From Pseudomonas graminis (GTDB lineage: Bacteria; Pseudomonadota; Gammaproteobacteria; Pseudomonadales; Pseudomonadaceae): a stretch of 64,000 nucleotides of DNA. The notes below the pieces were generated by a model. That model saw nothing but the letters and a program-made list of their open reading frames with translations, had not been told where the DNA came from and ran no database searches. Both the position numbers and the translations under genes were made by a program. Shown here in pieces: positions 42,679 to 52,700 of this stretch; positions within the stretch are counted from its first letter, which is position 1, and every line of letters begins with the position of its first letter. The stretch spans positions 124,001-188,000 of the forward strand of contig NZ_MTSB01000008.1 of NCBI RefSeq assembly GCF_002093745.1. The letters are read 5' to 3'.

Positions 42679-44931
42679 ATGTCGGATCGCTACGAACTTT
42701 TCCTTACTTGCCCCAAAGGCCTCGAAGGTCTGCTTGCCGAGGAAGCCACCGCGCTGGGTCTGCAAGAGACCCGCGAACACACGTCGGCCATTCGCGGCTC
42801 CGCCGACATGGAGACTGCCTACAGGCTGTGTCTCTGGTCGCGTCTGGCCAACCGCGTGCTGCTGGTGCTCAAGCGCTTTCCGATGAAGGACGCCGAAGAC
42901 CTCTACCACGGTGTACTGGATGTCGAGTGGCATGACCATCTAGAGTCGGACGGCACCATCGCGGTGGAATTCAGCGGTCATGGCTCGGGCATCGACAACA
43001 CCCACTTTGGTGCATTGAAGGTCAAGGACGCGATCGTCGACAAATTGCGCACGCCCGACGGCGAGCGTCCGTCGGTGGACAAGATCAACCCGGACCTGCG
43101 CGTTCACCTGCGCCTGGATCGCGGCGAAGCCATTCTGTCGCTCGACCTTTCCGGCCACAGCCTGCACCAGCGCGGCTACCGCCTGCAGCAGGGTGCTGCG
43201 CCACTCAAGGAAAACCTGGCTGCGGCCATTCTGATCAGGGCCGGCTGGCCGCGCATTGCTGCCGAAGGCGGCGCGCTGGCTGACCCGATGTGCGGTGTGG
43301 GCACCTTTCTGGTCGAGGCCGGCATGATTGCCGCCGACATCGCCCCCAACATCAAACGCGAGCGCTGGGGTTTCTCCGCCTGGCTCGGCCACGTCCCTGC
43401 ACTGTGGCGCAAGCTTCACGACGAAGCGCTGGCGCGCGCAGAAGCCGGTCTGGCCAAAACACCGTCGTGGATTCGCGGTTACGAAGCCGATCCGCGTCTG
43501 ATCCAGCCTGGCCGCAACAACATCGAACGTGCCGGCCTGAGTGAGTGGATCAAGGTCTATCAGGGCGAAGTCGCGACTTTCGAGCCGCGTCCGGATCAGA
43601 ACCAGAAAGGCCTGGTGATCTGCAACCCTCCGTACGGCGAGCGTCTGGGGGACGAAGCCAGCCTGTTGTACCTCTACCAGAACCTGGGCGAGCGTCTGCG
43701 TCAGGCATGCCTCAACTGGGAAGCGGCGGTCTTCACCGGCGCGCCAGACCTGGGCAAGCGCATGGGCATTCGCAGCCACAAACAGTATTCGTTCTGGAAC
43801 GGCGCCTTGCCGTGCAAGTTGTTGCTGATCAAGGTCACGCCTGACCAGTTCGTGACGGGCGAGCGTCGCACCCCAGAGCAACGTCAGGTCGAGCGTGAGA
43901 ACCCGGTTGAAGTCGAGGTTGTCGAACGCAAGCTCAACAAGAACGGCAACCCGATCAAACCGGAACCGGTGGTGGTCGAACAGGCGCGCCTGAGCGAAGG
44001 CGGGCAGATGTTCGCCAATCGCCTGCAAAAAAATCTCAAGCTGATGGGCAAATGGGTCCGTCGCGAGGGGATTGATTGCTACCGTGTGTATGACGCTGAC
44101 ATGCCCGAGTATTCGCTGGCCATCGACCTGTATCACGACTGGGTGCATGTTCAGGAATACGCTGCGCCCAAGACGATTGATCCGGAAAAGGCGTCGGCCC
44201 GGCTGTTCGACGCGCTGGCGGCCATTCCGCAGGCGCTGAACATCGACAAGAGCCGCGTGGTGATCAAGCGTCGCGAGCGTCAGAGCGGCACCAAGCAGTA
44301 CGAGCGTCAGAGTGCTCAGGGGCAGTTTCTGGAAGTCAGCGAAGGCGGCGTCAAGCTGTTGGTCAACCTGACTGATTATCTGGACACCGGCCTGTTTCTC
44401 GATCATCGCCCGATACGCATGCGTATTCAGCGTGAAGCCGCGGGCAAGCGCTTCCTCAACCTGTTTGCCTACACCGCAACGGCCAGCGTTCACGCCGCCA
44501 AGGGCGGTGCGCGCAGCACCACCAGCGTCGATCTGTCACGCACCTACCTGGACTGGGCTCGCCGCAACCTGTCGCTCAACGGTTTTTCCGACAAGAACCG
44601 TCTGGAACAGGGCGATGTGATGGCCTGGCTGCAGGCCAATCGGGACGAGTACGACCTGATCTTCATCGACCCGCCGACCTTTTCCAACTCCAAGCGCATG
44701 GAAGGCATTTTCGACGTGCAACGTGATCAGGTCGAGCTGATCGATCTGGCAATGGCACGTCTCGCACCCGGCGGCGTGCTGTATTTCTCCAATAACTTCC
44801 GCAAGTTCGTACTCGATGAAAATCTCGCCCAGCGCTACTCGGTCGAAGACATCACCGCGCAGACGATTGACCCGGACTTTGCCCGCAACGGCAAGATTCA
44901 CCGCGCCTGGAAGATAATGGCGCGCGCCTGA
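42679..44931 (+). CDS. rlmL: 23S rRNA m2G2445 / m7G2069 methyltransferase RlmKL
   Basis: A 750-residue fusion of two rRNA methyltransferases. A THUMP domain (about residues 45-155) and the RlmL domain with GALADPMCGVGTFLVEAGMIA and VICNPPYGERLGDEA (NPPY) make m2G2445. From about residue 450 the RlmK domain, with FLNLFAYTATASVHAAKGGAR and LIFIDPPTFSNSK, makes m7G2069. The ATG at 42679 gives the standard MSDRYELFLTCPKGLEGLLAEE; the ORF can extend to 42562. Confidence 0.96.
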   Translation: MSDRYELFLTCPKGLEGLLAEEATALGLQETREHTSAIRGSADMETAYRLCLWSRLANRVLLVLKRFPMKDAEDLYHGVLDVEWHDHLESDGTIAVEFSGHGSGIDNTHFGALKVKDAIVDKLRTPDGERPSVDKINPDLRVHLRLDRGEAILSLDLSGHSLHQRGYRLQQGAAPLKENLAAAILIRAGWPRIAAEGGALADPMCGVGTFLVEAGMIAADIAPNIKRERWGFSAWLGHVPALWRKLHDEALARAEAGLAKTPSWIRGYEADPRLIQPGRNNIERAGLSEWIKVYQGEVATFEPRPDQNQKGLVICNPPYGERLGDEASLLYLYQNLGERLRQACLNWEAAVFTGAPDLGKRMGIRSHKQYSFWNGALPCKLLLIKVTPDQFVTGERRTPEQRQVERENPVEVEVVERKLNKNGNPIKPEPVVVEQARLSEGGQMFANRLQKNLKLMGKWVRREGIDCYRVYDADMPEYSLAIDLYHDWVHVQEYAAPKTIDPEKASARLFDALAAIPQALNIDKSRVVIKRRERQSGTKQYERQSAQGQFLEVSEGGVKLLVNLTDYLDTGLFLDHRPIRMRIQREAAGKRFLNLFAYTATASVHAAKGGARSTTSVDLSRTYLDWARRNLSLNGFSDKNRLEQGDVMAWLQANRDEYDLIFIDPPTFSNSKRMEGIFDVQRDQVELIDLAMARLAPGGVLYFSNNFRKFVLDENLAQRYSVEDITAQTIDPDFARNGKIHRAWKIMARA

Positions 44932-45077
44932 TCATGAAACGAAGGGCGTTGAACTGATTTGTAGCTTCTTTGCACAGGTTTGTTCATCGTCCACTAGGCA
45001 AACTACTGGCGAGTAGCTATAAAAGAACTCATAGCCAGCCTGACGCTTCAGTTCGTTGGCGTCATGAGTTTCTGTCT

Positions 45078-47468
45078 ATGACAGTAAAACGTTTCAGGCT
45101 CAGGGTTCTGAGTTTCATCAGTGGTCAGCTCTCGCCGTGGCTTGTAGCGGCTCTGGCTTTTCTGGTCGGTATCGCACTTACCGTTATGCTGGCGTTGGCG
45201 GACAACGAGTTGTACCAGCGCCAGCTGCGTCAGCGCTTCGACATGCTCGCCGCCGAGCGCTTCAGCCGTCTTCAGGAGCGCCTTGACCGGCAAGTCACGC
45301 GGCTGGACACCCTCGGCCGCTTCTTTGTTTTCTCCCATCAGGTCGAACAGTCTGAATTCGACGGTTTCGTTGCGCCGTTGCTGCTCGGGACCCAGGCCTA
45401 TGCCTGGAACCCCAAAGTGACCCAGGCCGAGCGGGCCGCTTTTGAAGCGCAGGCACGCCAGGATGGCCTGAATGATTACGCCATACGCGAGATGGGTGAA
45501 AACGGCACGCTGAAGATCGCGGGCGTGCGGAATGAGTATTTTCCGGTGCGCTTCATCCAGACCCTCGGCAAGGCGCCACCGCCGCTGGGCCTAGATATCT
45601 ACTCTGAACAGGTACGCTATGCAGCGCTGGAGCGTGCCCGCCTGCTCAAGCATATCGTCGCCACACCGCGCATTCGTCTGCTGGCCCTCGACCCTTCCGA
45701 CACCTACGGCATCTTGCTGGTGGCACCGGTTTTTTCGACGTCTCAGTCGTCCCCCGAGTTGAAAGGCTATGTCACTGCGATCATCAGTCTGGCGCAGTTG
45801 ATGAGCGTGGGCACCGTGGAACAGGACAACCTGTCGGTGACCATGATTGACCTCACGTCGCCGGCCAAGGCGGAGCAGGTGTATCAGTCGCCGGTGGCCG
45901 CAATACACAATCAACTGTACGCCAGCAGCCTGCTGAGCCTGGGTGACAGGGATTACCTGGTCGAGGTGCGGCCGACGCAGATTTTCAGCCTGAGCAATCA
46001 GATCATGATGCCGGGACGGGTGATGTGGCTCGGAGGGCTGCTGAGTCTGATGCTCAGCGCCTTGCTGTACAGCCTGATCAGCCAGCGTCAACGGGCCTTG
46101 CAGCGAGTGGCCCAGCGTACTCGCGAGCTGCGTCAACGCGAACTGCAGTTGAGGGCCGCCCACGGGCAGTTGCGTAACGTACTCGACGCGGCGACCGAAG
46201 TGGCCATCATCGCGACCGACCTGGACGGCCTGATCAAGACGTTCAACGTTGGCGCGCAGAAGATGCTGGGTTATGCCCAAGAGGACGTGCTGGGCAAGTT
46301 CCGGCTCATGGACCTCTATCAGTCCACTGTGCTGGAGGCCCGCGCGAGCACCCTGAGCAAGGAAATGGGGCGGCCGATCAGCGCCTCTCAGTTGATGTTT
46401 CTCGATGCCGTGCAGGAAGGCAGTCACCCGTCTCAGGAGTGGACCCTGCAGCGCAGTGACGGCAGCACGCTGGTCGTGGACATGCTAGTCACCGCCGTAC
46501 GCGACGATCAGGGGCTGTGGACGGGGTACCTGGCCGTGTGCATCGATGTCACTGAACACAAGCGCGTCAACGAAGCCTTGGCCGAGCAGGGCGAGTTGTT
46601 GAAAAAGCTGGGTTCTCAAGTGCCCGGCGGCATTTATCAGTACCACTTGGGCGTCGATGGCAGCGCTCACTTCAGGTATGCCAGCGCGGGCATGGGCGAA
46701 CTGTTCGAAGTCGATGAAACCCAGCTGCTGGAGGACTCTGACGCGGTTCTGCGACGTATCCACCCAACCGACCTGACGCGGGTCAAAAGCTCCATCCTCG
46801 AGAGCGCCAGGCACCTGACCGCGTGGAGCGAAGAATATCGGGTCGAGCTGCCAAGTAAGGGCCAGCGCTGGCTGCGCGCGGCCTCGACACCGGAGCGGCT
46901 GGCTGATGGCAGTGTGCTGTGGCACGGTTTTGTGTCAGACATCACTGACCTCAAACGGGTCGAGCAGGAGTTGCGCGCGCTCTCGGTCACCGACGTACTG
47001 ACCGGTGCCTACAACCGGCGTTACTTTCAGGACCGGATGCAGTCTGAGTTGAAGAGGATCGACCGCCACGGCGGTCATCTGTCGATCATCATGCTCGACA
47101 TCGACCACTTCAAGCGCATCAATGACCGCTTCGGGCATGCCGTAGGCGATCAGGTGCTCAAGGCCATCTCGGAAAAGATCAGTCAACGCCTGCGCAGTGA
47201 CGACGTGTTCTGTCGTCTGGGTGGCGAGGAATTCATGGTCGTGTGCCCGGGCACCCGAGGCACGCAGGCTTATCAGTTGGCCATGAGTCTGCGCGAGGAG
47301 TTGCGCAAGCAGGTGATCGAAGGCGTGGATCATGTTGTCACGGCCAGTTTCGGGATTGCCAGCTGGCGGGCAGGCGAGGGGATCGACGCGATGTTGTTGC
47401 GTGCCGACTCGGGTGTCTATGCCGCCAAGCAGGCTGGTCGGGATCGGGTGGAACCGGAGCAGTTCTGA
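45078..47468 (+). CDS. Membrane diguanylate cyclase with CHASE, PAS-PAS and GGDEF domains
   Basis: A 796-residue inner-membrane enzyme. A first helix (about residues 17-40) and a second (LGGLLSLMLSALLYSLI, about 320-336) bracket a periplasmic CHASE-like sensor. Two PAS domains follow (about 365-510 and 530-640). The GGDEF domain (about 640-796) has LTGAYNRRYF, MLDIDHFKRINDRFGHAVGD and an active-site GGEEF. An RSDD inhibitory I-site lies five residues before it, so it should be active and product-inhibited. No EAL domain. The ATG at 45078 (MTVKRFRLRVL) has only a weak ribosome-binding site. The signal is unknown. Confidence 0.93.
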   Translation: MTVKRFRLRVLSFISGQLSPWLVAALAFLVGIALTVMLALADNELYQRQLRQRFDMLAAERFSRLQERLDRQVTRLDTLGRFFVFSHQVEQSEFDGFVAPLLLGTQAYAWNPKVTQAERAAFEAQARQDGLNDYAIREMGENGTLKIAGVRNEYFPVRFIQTLGKAPPPLGLDIYSEQVRYAALERARLLKHIVATPRIRLLALDPSDTYGILLVAPVFSTSQSSPELKGYVTAIISLAQLMSVGTVEQDNLSVTMIDLTSPAKAEQVYQSPVAAIHNQLYASSLLSLGDRDYLVEVRPTQIFSLSNQIMMPGRVMWLGGLLSLMLSALLYSLISQRQRALQRVAQRTRELRQRELQLRAAHGQLRNVLDAATEVAIIATDLDGLIKTFNVGAQKMLGYAQEDVLGKFRLMDLYQSTVLEARASTLSKEMGRPISASQLMFLDAVQEGSHPSQEWTLQRSDGSTLVVDMLVTAVRDDQGLWTGYLAVCIDVTEHKRVNEALAEQGELLKKLGSQVPGGIYQYHLGVDGSAHFRYASAGMGELFEVDETQLLEDSDAVLRRIHPTDLTRVKSSILESARHLTAWSEEYRVELPSKGQRWLRAASTPERLADGSVLWHGFVSDITDLKRVEQELRALSVTDVLTGAYNRRYFQDRMQSELKRIDRHGGHLSIIMLDIDHFKRINDRFGHAVGDQVLKAISEKISQRLRSDDVFCRLGGEEFMVVCPGTRGTQAYQLAMSLREELRKQVIEGVDHVVTASFGIASWRAGEGIDAMLLRADSGVYAAKQAGRDRVEPEQF

Positions 47469-47500
47469 TTCGATGCGGCGGTCCTGTGCGCTGACTTGAA

Positions 47501-47540
47501 ACACAAAGGCCCGCTGTGAGAGCGGGCCTTTGTGTTTTCT
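47501..47540. terminator. Bidirectional terminator between the cyclase gene and dacB
   Basis: A 15-base perfect stem ACACAAAGGCCCGCT / AGCGGGCCTTTGTGT with a five-base loop, followed by TTTCT on the plus strand. Confidence 0.9.
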
Positions 47541-47549
47541 GTGGGTCTG

Positions 47550-49016
47550 TTACTGCTGAATCGAGACCGTTGTGTTGGCCAGCTTGGGCTGGCGATACAG
47601 GTCAATCAGTACTTCATCCAGGATCGATGAAGCGCCGAAAGGACGCGGATCATTGAGGATCGCCACGACCGCCCAGGTGTTGCCGTTGCTGTCGCGACTG
47701 AAACCGGCAATGGCCCGAACGGTGTTCAGGGTGCCCGTCTTTATATGCGCTTCGCCCAGCAAAGGCGTGCGCTTGAGGCGCTTGCGCATGGTGCCGTCAA
47801 GCCCGGCCAGCGGCATTGAACTCATGAACTCGGCCGCATACGGACTGCGCCAGGCGGCTTGCAGGATAATCGCCATTTCACGGGCACTGACACGCTCCGC
47901 ACGGGAAAGCCCCGAGCCGTTTTCCATCACCAGATGCGGCGCGGTGATGCCTTTTTTCGCCAGCCACTGACGAATCACGCGTTGTGCGGCCTTGCCGTCG
48001 TCACCGTCCGCCTCGTTGCGAAACTCTTCCCCCAGGCTGAGAAACAGTTGCTGGGCCATGGTGTTGTTACTGAATTTGTTGATGTCGCGGATCACTTCCA
48101 CCAGGTCCGGCGAAAAGGCCTTGGCCAGCAGCTTGGTGTTGGCAGGCACAACGCCGACCCGGTCCTTGCCCTGAATGGTGCCGCCCAGTTCCTGCCAGAT
48201 CGCCCGCACTGCGCCTGCCGCGTAAGCCGGGTGGTCCAGCAACGAGAGGTAGGTCTGGGAGTTGCAGCCGTTGCCCAACTGGCCGGTCACGGTCACGTTT
48301 ACGCTGCCGTCAGGCTGAGTCACCGGGTTGTAGCGAACGTCTCCGGTGCATTGCTTCGAAGCAATAGCCTTGACCTGGTTGTCGATGTGGATGGTCGCGA
48401 TGGGCGGCTCTACGGAAACCAGAACCTTGCCGTCATCATTGCGCGTCACAAAGCGCAAGGCCTTGAGGTTGACCATCAACGCGTCCGGCTTGACCAGAAA
48501 CGGTTTGTTGGTGTCATTGCCGTCATCGTTGAAGACTGGCAATTGCGGCTGCACGAAGTGGCTGCGGTCCAGGACCAGGTCGCCGGTCACCTGCTGCACC
48601 CCGTTGGCGCGCAGGTCACGCATCAGCAACCAGAGCTTTTCCATGTTCAGCTTGGGATCGCCGCCGCCCTTGAGGTACAGATTGCCGCGCAGCACGCCGT
48701 TGCTCAGGGTGCCGTCGGTGAAGAATTCGGTTTTCCACTGGTGCGTCGGGCCGAGTATTTCCAGCGCGGCATAGGTGGTGATCAGTTTCATGGTGGACGC
48801 CGGGTTCACCGACACATCGGCGTTGAATACGGTCGGTGTCCCGGGGCCGTTGAGCGGCAGCATGACCAGCGAGAGCGCATCATCGTTGAGTTTGCTGGCT
48901 TTCAGAGCCTGTTGAACCTTGGGGGGCAGCGTGGTGTTGACGACGGCAGCGTGGGCGGGCAGAGCCAGTGGCAATAGGAGGGAAACGAGCAACAAGGGAC
49001 GTAGCGACTTGATCAT
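47550..49016 (-). CDS. dacB: D-alanyl-D-alanine carboxypeptidase/endopeptidase (PBP4)
   Basis: A 488-residue class C penicillin-binding protein of peptidase family S13 that trims and cuts peptidoglycan cross-links in the periplasm. It has a signal peptide (to about AHAA, residue 24). All three catalytic motifs are intact: STMK (Ser74-Lys77), SNN in NKFSNNTMAQQ and KTG in HIKTGTLNTVRA. Confidence 0.95.
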   Translation of the reverse strand: MIKSLRPLLLVSLLLPLALPAHAAVVNTTLPPKVQQALKASKLNDDALSLVMLPLNGPGTPTVFNADVSVNPASTMKLITTYAALEILGPTHQWKTEFFTDGTLSNGVLRGNLYLKGGGDPKLNMEKLWLLMRDLRANGVQQVTGDLVLDRSHFVQPQLPVFNDDGNDTNKPFLVKPDALMVNLKALRFVTRNDDGKVLVSVEPPIATIHIDNQVKAIASKQCTGDVRYNPVTQPDGSVNVTVTGQLGNGCNSQTYLSLLDHPAYAAGAVRAIWQELGGTIQGKDRVGVVPANTKLLAKAFSPDLVEVIRDINKFSNNTMAQQLFLSLGEEFRNEADGDDGKAAQRVIRQWLAKKGITAPHLVMENGSGLSRAERVSAREMAIILQAAWRSPYAAEFMSSMPLAGLDGTMRKRLKRTPLLGEAHIKTGTLNTVRAIAGFSRDSNGNTWAVVAILNDPRPFGASSILDEVLIDLYRQPKLANTTVSIQQ

Positions 49017-49337
49017 TGACTAAAACCCTACTGCAGAGAGGCAAATAAAAAAGAGGGCATGGATGAATTCCCCCGGTAACTGTTCGAAAACTCGGTAACT
49101 ATAGTAGTGAATTCGCAGCGGTTTTTTGTAACACATAAAGCGGTGGTGCGAACGAGCGGCATTATGCCCCAAGCAGAGCCGGCTTGTGACGGGGGGTTGA
49201 CGCGGAATCGCTATTTTTTATCAAGCGCACACCTGAGTGTCGGCACGCCATGTCCGATGTGCTGACAGCAATTGTCGGGCTTTTAAAACGCCAAGCTGTT
49301 AGAGTGCCGCCCGATATTTATTGATGAGGATTGTCCC
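49017..49337. other. Divergent dacB/yggL intergenic region
   Basis: 320 bases without a gene. Possible promoter words for yggL (TTGACG near 49197, with an AT-rich stretch after it) and AT-rich DNA on the dacB side near 49080-49110 are seen. Nothing else recognisable. Confidence 0.4.
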
Positions 49338-49682
49338 ATGGCCACTAACCGCTCCCGCCGTCTGCGCAAAAAACTGTGTGTAGACGAGTTCCAGGAATTG
49401 GGTTTCGAACTGAACCTGGACTTCAAGGAAGGGCTGGATGACAACGCTATCGATGCGTTCCTGGATGCTTTCCTGAAAGAAGCAATGGAAGCCAACGGTT
49501 TGGGTTATGTGGGCGGCGACGACTTCGGTCTGGTTTGCCTGAGCAAACGTGGTTCGGTCAGCGAAGAGCAGCGTGCTGCTGTTGAAGCTTGGCTCAAAGG
49601 CCGCAGCGAACTGACAGAAGCCACTGTCAGCCCGCTGATCGACGTCTGGTACCCGGAAAAAGAAATCAATCCGGCCGCTTGA
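49338..49682 (+). CDS. YggL family protein (DUF469, 50S-associated)
   Basis: A 114-residue protein: MATNRSRRLRKKLCVDEFQELGFELNL, then an acidic middle, with the DxFxDAFLxEAMExNGL segment and LIDVWYPEKEINP end typical of YggL/DUF469. Members associate with ribosomes and are of unknown function. GAGGA lies ten bases before the ATG. Confidence 0.85.
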   Translation: MATNRSRRLRKKLCVDEFQELGFELNLDFKEGLDDNAIDAFLDAFLKEAMEANGLGYVGGDDFGLVCLSKRGSVSEEQRAAVEAWLKGRSELTEATVSPLIDVWYPEKEINPAA

Positions 49683-49761
49683 TGTTACAGGGAAGCAGGC
49701 CAGCGCCTGCTTCCCTTGCTGTTCCCGCCTCGGTAGTTCCTCCTATTGTTACATCGTCTCG

Positions 49762-52700
49762 TCAGGCAGTTTTTGCCTGCTGCATAAGCAGTGCGTCTTC
49801 AAGTTCGATCATCGCCAGCTCGACGTCCTTCTGGCCTCGATGGAACTGCTCGTCTGTCATGTCAGCCTCACAAGCCTTTTCCAGCTCGTCACACGCTTCG
49901 ACCACCCGAGAGGCACTGATGATGCGCGCTGCGCCCTTGATCCTGTGGGCCAGGTCGCGGGTTTGCGCGCGATTGCCTTCCAGTATCAGCCGGGCAAGCG
50001 TCAGCCGATCCTCGTGGTTGCTCTGCAGCAGTTGCGCGATCAGGCGCTCAACCCGCTCCGGTTGATGGCCGGTCAGGTTGCTGACGCTGTCCAGGCTGAA
50101 GGGCAATGGCGTGCGCGCCAGTGGAGCAATTGCAGTCAGTCGCTCGCTGAGCATCGAGAGGCTGATGGGCTTGAACAGGCAATCGTCCATGCCCGCAGCA
50201 CGGCAACGCTCGATCTCATCCTGCTGGGCATTGGCCGTGAAGCCCCACACCGGGCAGCGCGGCTGGTCTGCCGTGCGTTCCTGGGCGCGGATTGCGGACG
50301 CCATGTCATAGCCGTTCATGATCGGCATGTTGCAGTCGGCGACCACCAGATCAAAGCTGTCCGCCTTCCATTGCGCAAGCCCTTGCGCACCGTCTTCAGC
50401 GACTTCGCAGTGATGGCCGAGAAACCCCAACTGCTGACACAGCAGCATTCGGTTGGCGGGATGGTCGTCGACCACAAGGATTCTGAGGGCGTGCCGGGCC
50501 GAGGTCGATGGCTGTAGTGCCTCTGACTGATGGCTCAGCGGCTCAAGTGTCGTCAGCACCAGGTCCATGCTGATTCGGGTGCCCTGGCCGCGCTCGCTGT
50601 CGAGCTGAAGGCTGCCACCCATCATCATGCACAGGCTGCGGCAGATCACCAGCCCCAGCCCGGCGCCGGTCCTCGCCATCTGCCCGGTGTTGTCCACCTG
50701 GGCGAACGGTTCGAACAGCCGCTGCTGGTCTTCGGCGCTGATGCCGATGCCGCTGTCCTGAACCGTGACATGCAGGTGCAGCTGTTGCGGGTCGGCCGAG
50801 TCGCCGGCTTGCAGGCTGATCTTTACCTGCCCGTACTGAGTGAACTTGATCGCGTTGCTGACCAGATTGGAGAGTATCTGCTTGAAACGCAGCGGGTCGA
50901 TCAACACGTCGGTGTTGATTCGGCTGTCCAGCGCGAGCACCAGACTGAGGTCTTTCTGGCGGGCCAGGCCGTCGAAAACCCTGACCACCGATTCCACCAG
51001 CTGGCGCAGGTTTGCCCGTTCCGGGTTGAGGGCCAGACGGCCGGATTCGATGCGTGCAATGTCAAGAATGTCGCCGATCAGGTCCAGCAGGTCGTTGGCC
51101 GAGCTGTAGGCGACTTCAATGGCGGAGCGGTCAAGTTCCCCCTGGTCGGCGCGTTTGAGTGTCAGTTCGAGCATGCCGATCACCGCGTTCATCGGCGTGC
51201 GGATTTCATGGCTCATGGTCGCCAGAAAGGTACTTTTGGCACGACTGGCAGCGTCTGCCTGTTCCTTGGCGCTTTGCAGTTCCTCGATCAACTGGCGACG
51301 CTCGCTGATGTCGATCCAGCCCCCGATGATGCCCTGTACTTCACCCAGGGAGTCACGGAACGGCAGTATCCAGTGATAGATGGTCAGTTGCCGTTCGCCG
51401 ATACGCAAGGGACGGTCAAGGATCATGGCGGTGTTGCTGGCCATGACTTGCTCATAGTCCGCGGCGTACTCGCTGGCCTCGGACGCGTTGCCCGGCACGC
51501 CCTCGGTGACGCTCTTGCCGATGACATCCTCACGTCTGGCCGAGAACGCCCGCAGGTAGCTGTCGTTGCAGATGCGCAGAAGCCCTTCGCGGTCGCGGAC
51601 GTAGATCGGGTGAGGCGTACCGTTCACCAGCGCGCTCATGAACTCGAACTGGTCACCCAGTGCCCGCTCGGCGGCTTCGCGTTCGCGTATCTGCCGTCGC
51701 ATCCAGGCATTCCAGGCCAGCAGGCCCAGCAGCAGAAGACTCGCGCCGATCAGGATCTGGTAGATCAGGCGCTGGTAATCGTGCCAGTTGGCGCTTGAGG
51801 GGGTGTAAGCGCGCCATCGATTGTTGATCGCCGCCAGGTCCTGCGGGGCGATGCTTGCCAGTGCCTTGTCGAGAATCGAGCTCAGCTCGATGGCATTGCG
51901 TGAGGTTGCCATCGAAATCAGTGCCGGGTCCTCGCCGAGGGTGGCGGTCATCTGCAAGCGCTCTTCAAAGATGCCCGAAGACAGAAAGTAATTTGCACTC
52001 AGCAGCGAGATAACCGCGCCTTCCGCTCTGCCCAGCGCGAGCATGTCCAGTGCCTGGAACGGGTTGTCGATCTCCAGCGGGACGACTTTCGGGTATGAGT
52101 TCCGTAGCCAGCCCAGCATCGGACTGCCCTGTGTGATCGCCAGGCGTTTGCCGTCCATCTGCTCCAGATGGCCGGGTGATCCCGGATCCTTGCGCGTGAC
52201 CAGCACGAACGAGTTGTCGACGTAAGGCCGGCTGAAACTCAGGCGATCTTCCCGTTCATCGCTGGAGACCAGCGCGCCGATCATGTCCGCCTTGCCCTCG
52301 GTGACCTGATTCTGCATATCGGTCAGGCTCGGCGAACGTTTGACGTCGAACTTGAGCCCGGTACGCAAACGCACCAGTTCCAGCAAATCAGCCGTAATGC
52401 CCCGAAAGTTGCCTTTGGCATCGAAGAAAGTCAGAGGGGCGTACGCTTCGTTGACCACCACACGGACGGTAGGATGCTGGGCGATCCAGCGTTCCTCGCG
52501 TTGCGTCAGTTGCAGTTTCTGGTCGGTCAGCATCAGGTCACTGCCGGTGTTCCAGCGTCTGGAAATGTCGATGCGCTCATCGACGGGAATGGCCTTCAGG
52601 GTCTGGTTGATGATGCCCAGCAGTTGGGTGTTCTCGTAGCGGACGGCGAAGCTGAAGCCATTGGCCTCGTGCTTGCCGAAGTTCGACATCTGGACATTGT

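Noticed and set aside
42940..44493. 517-residue open frame antisense to rlmL
   Set aside because: Full overlap with RlmKL, whose motifs are intact; the translation lacks any known motif.
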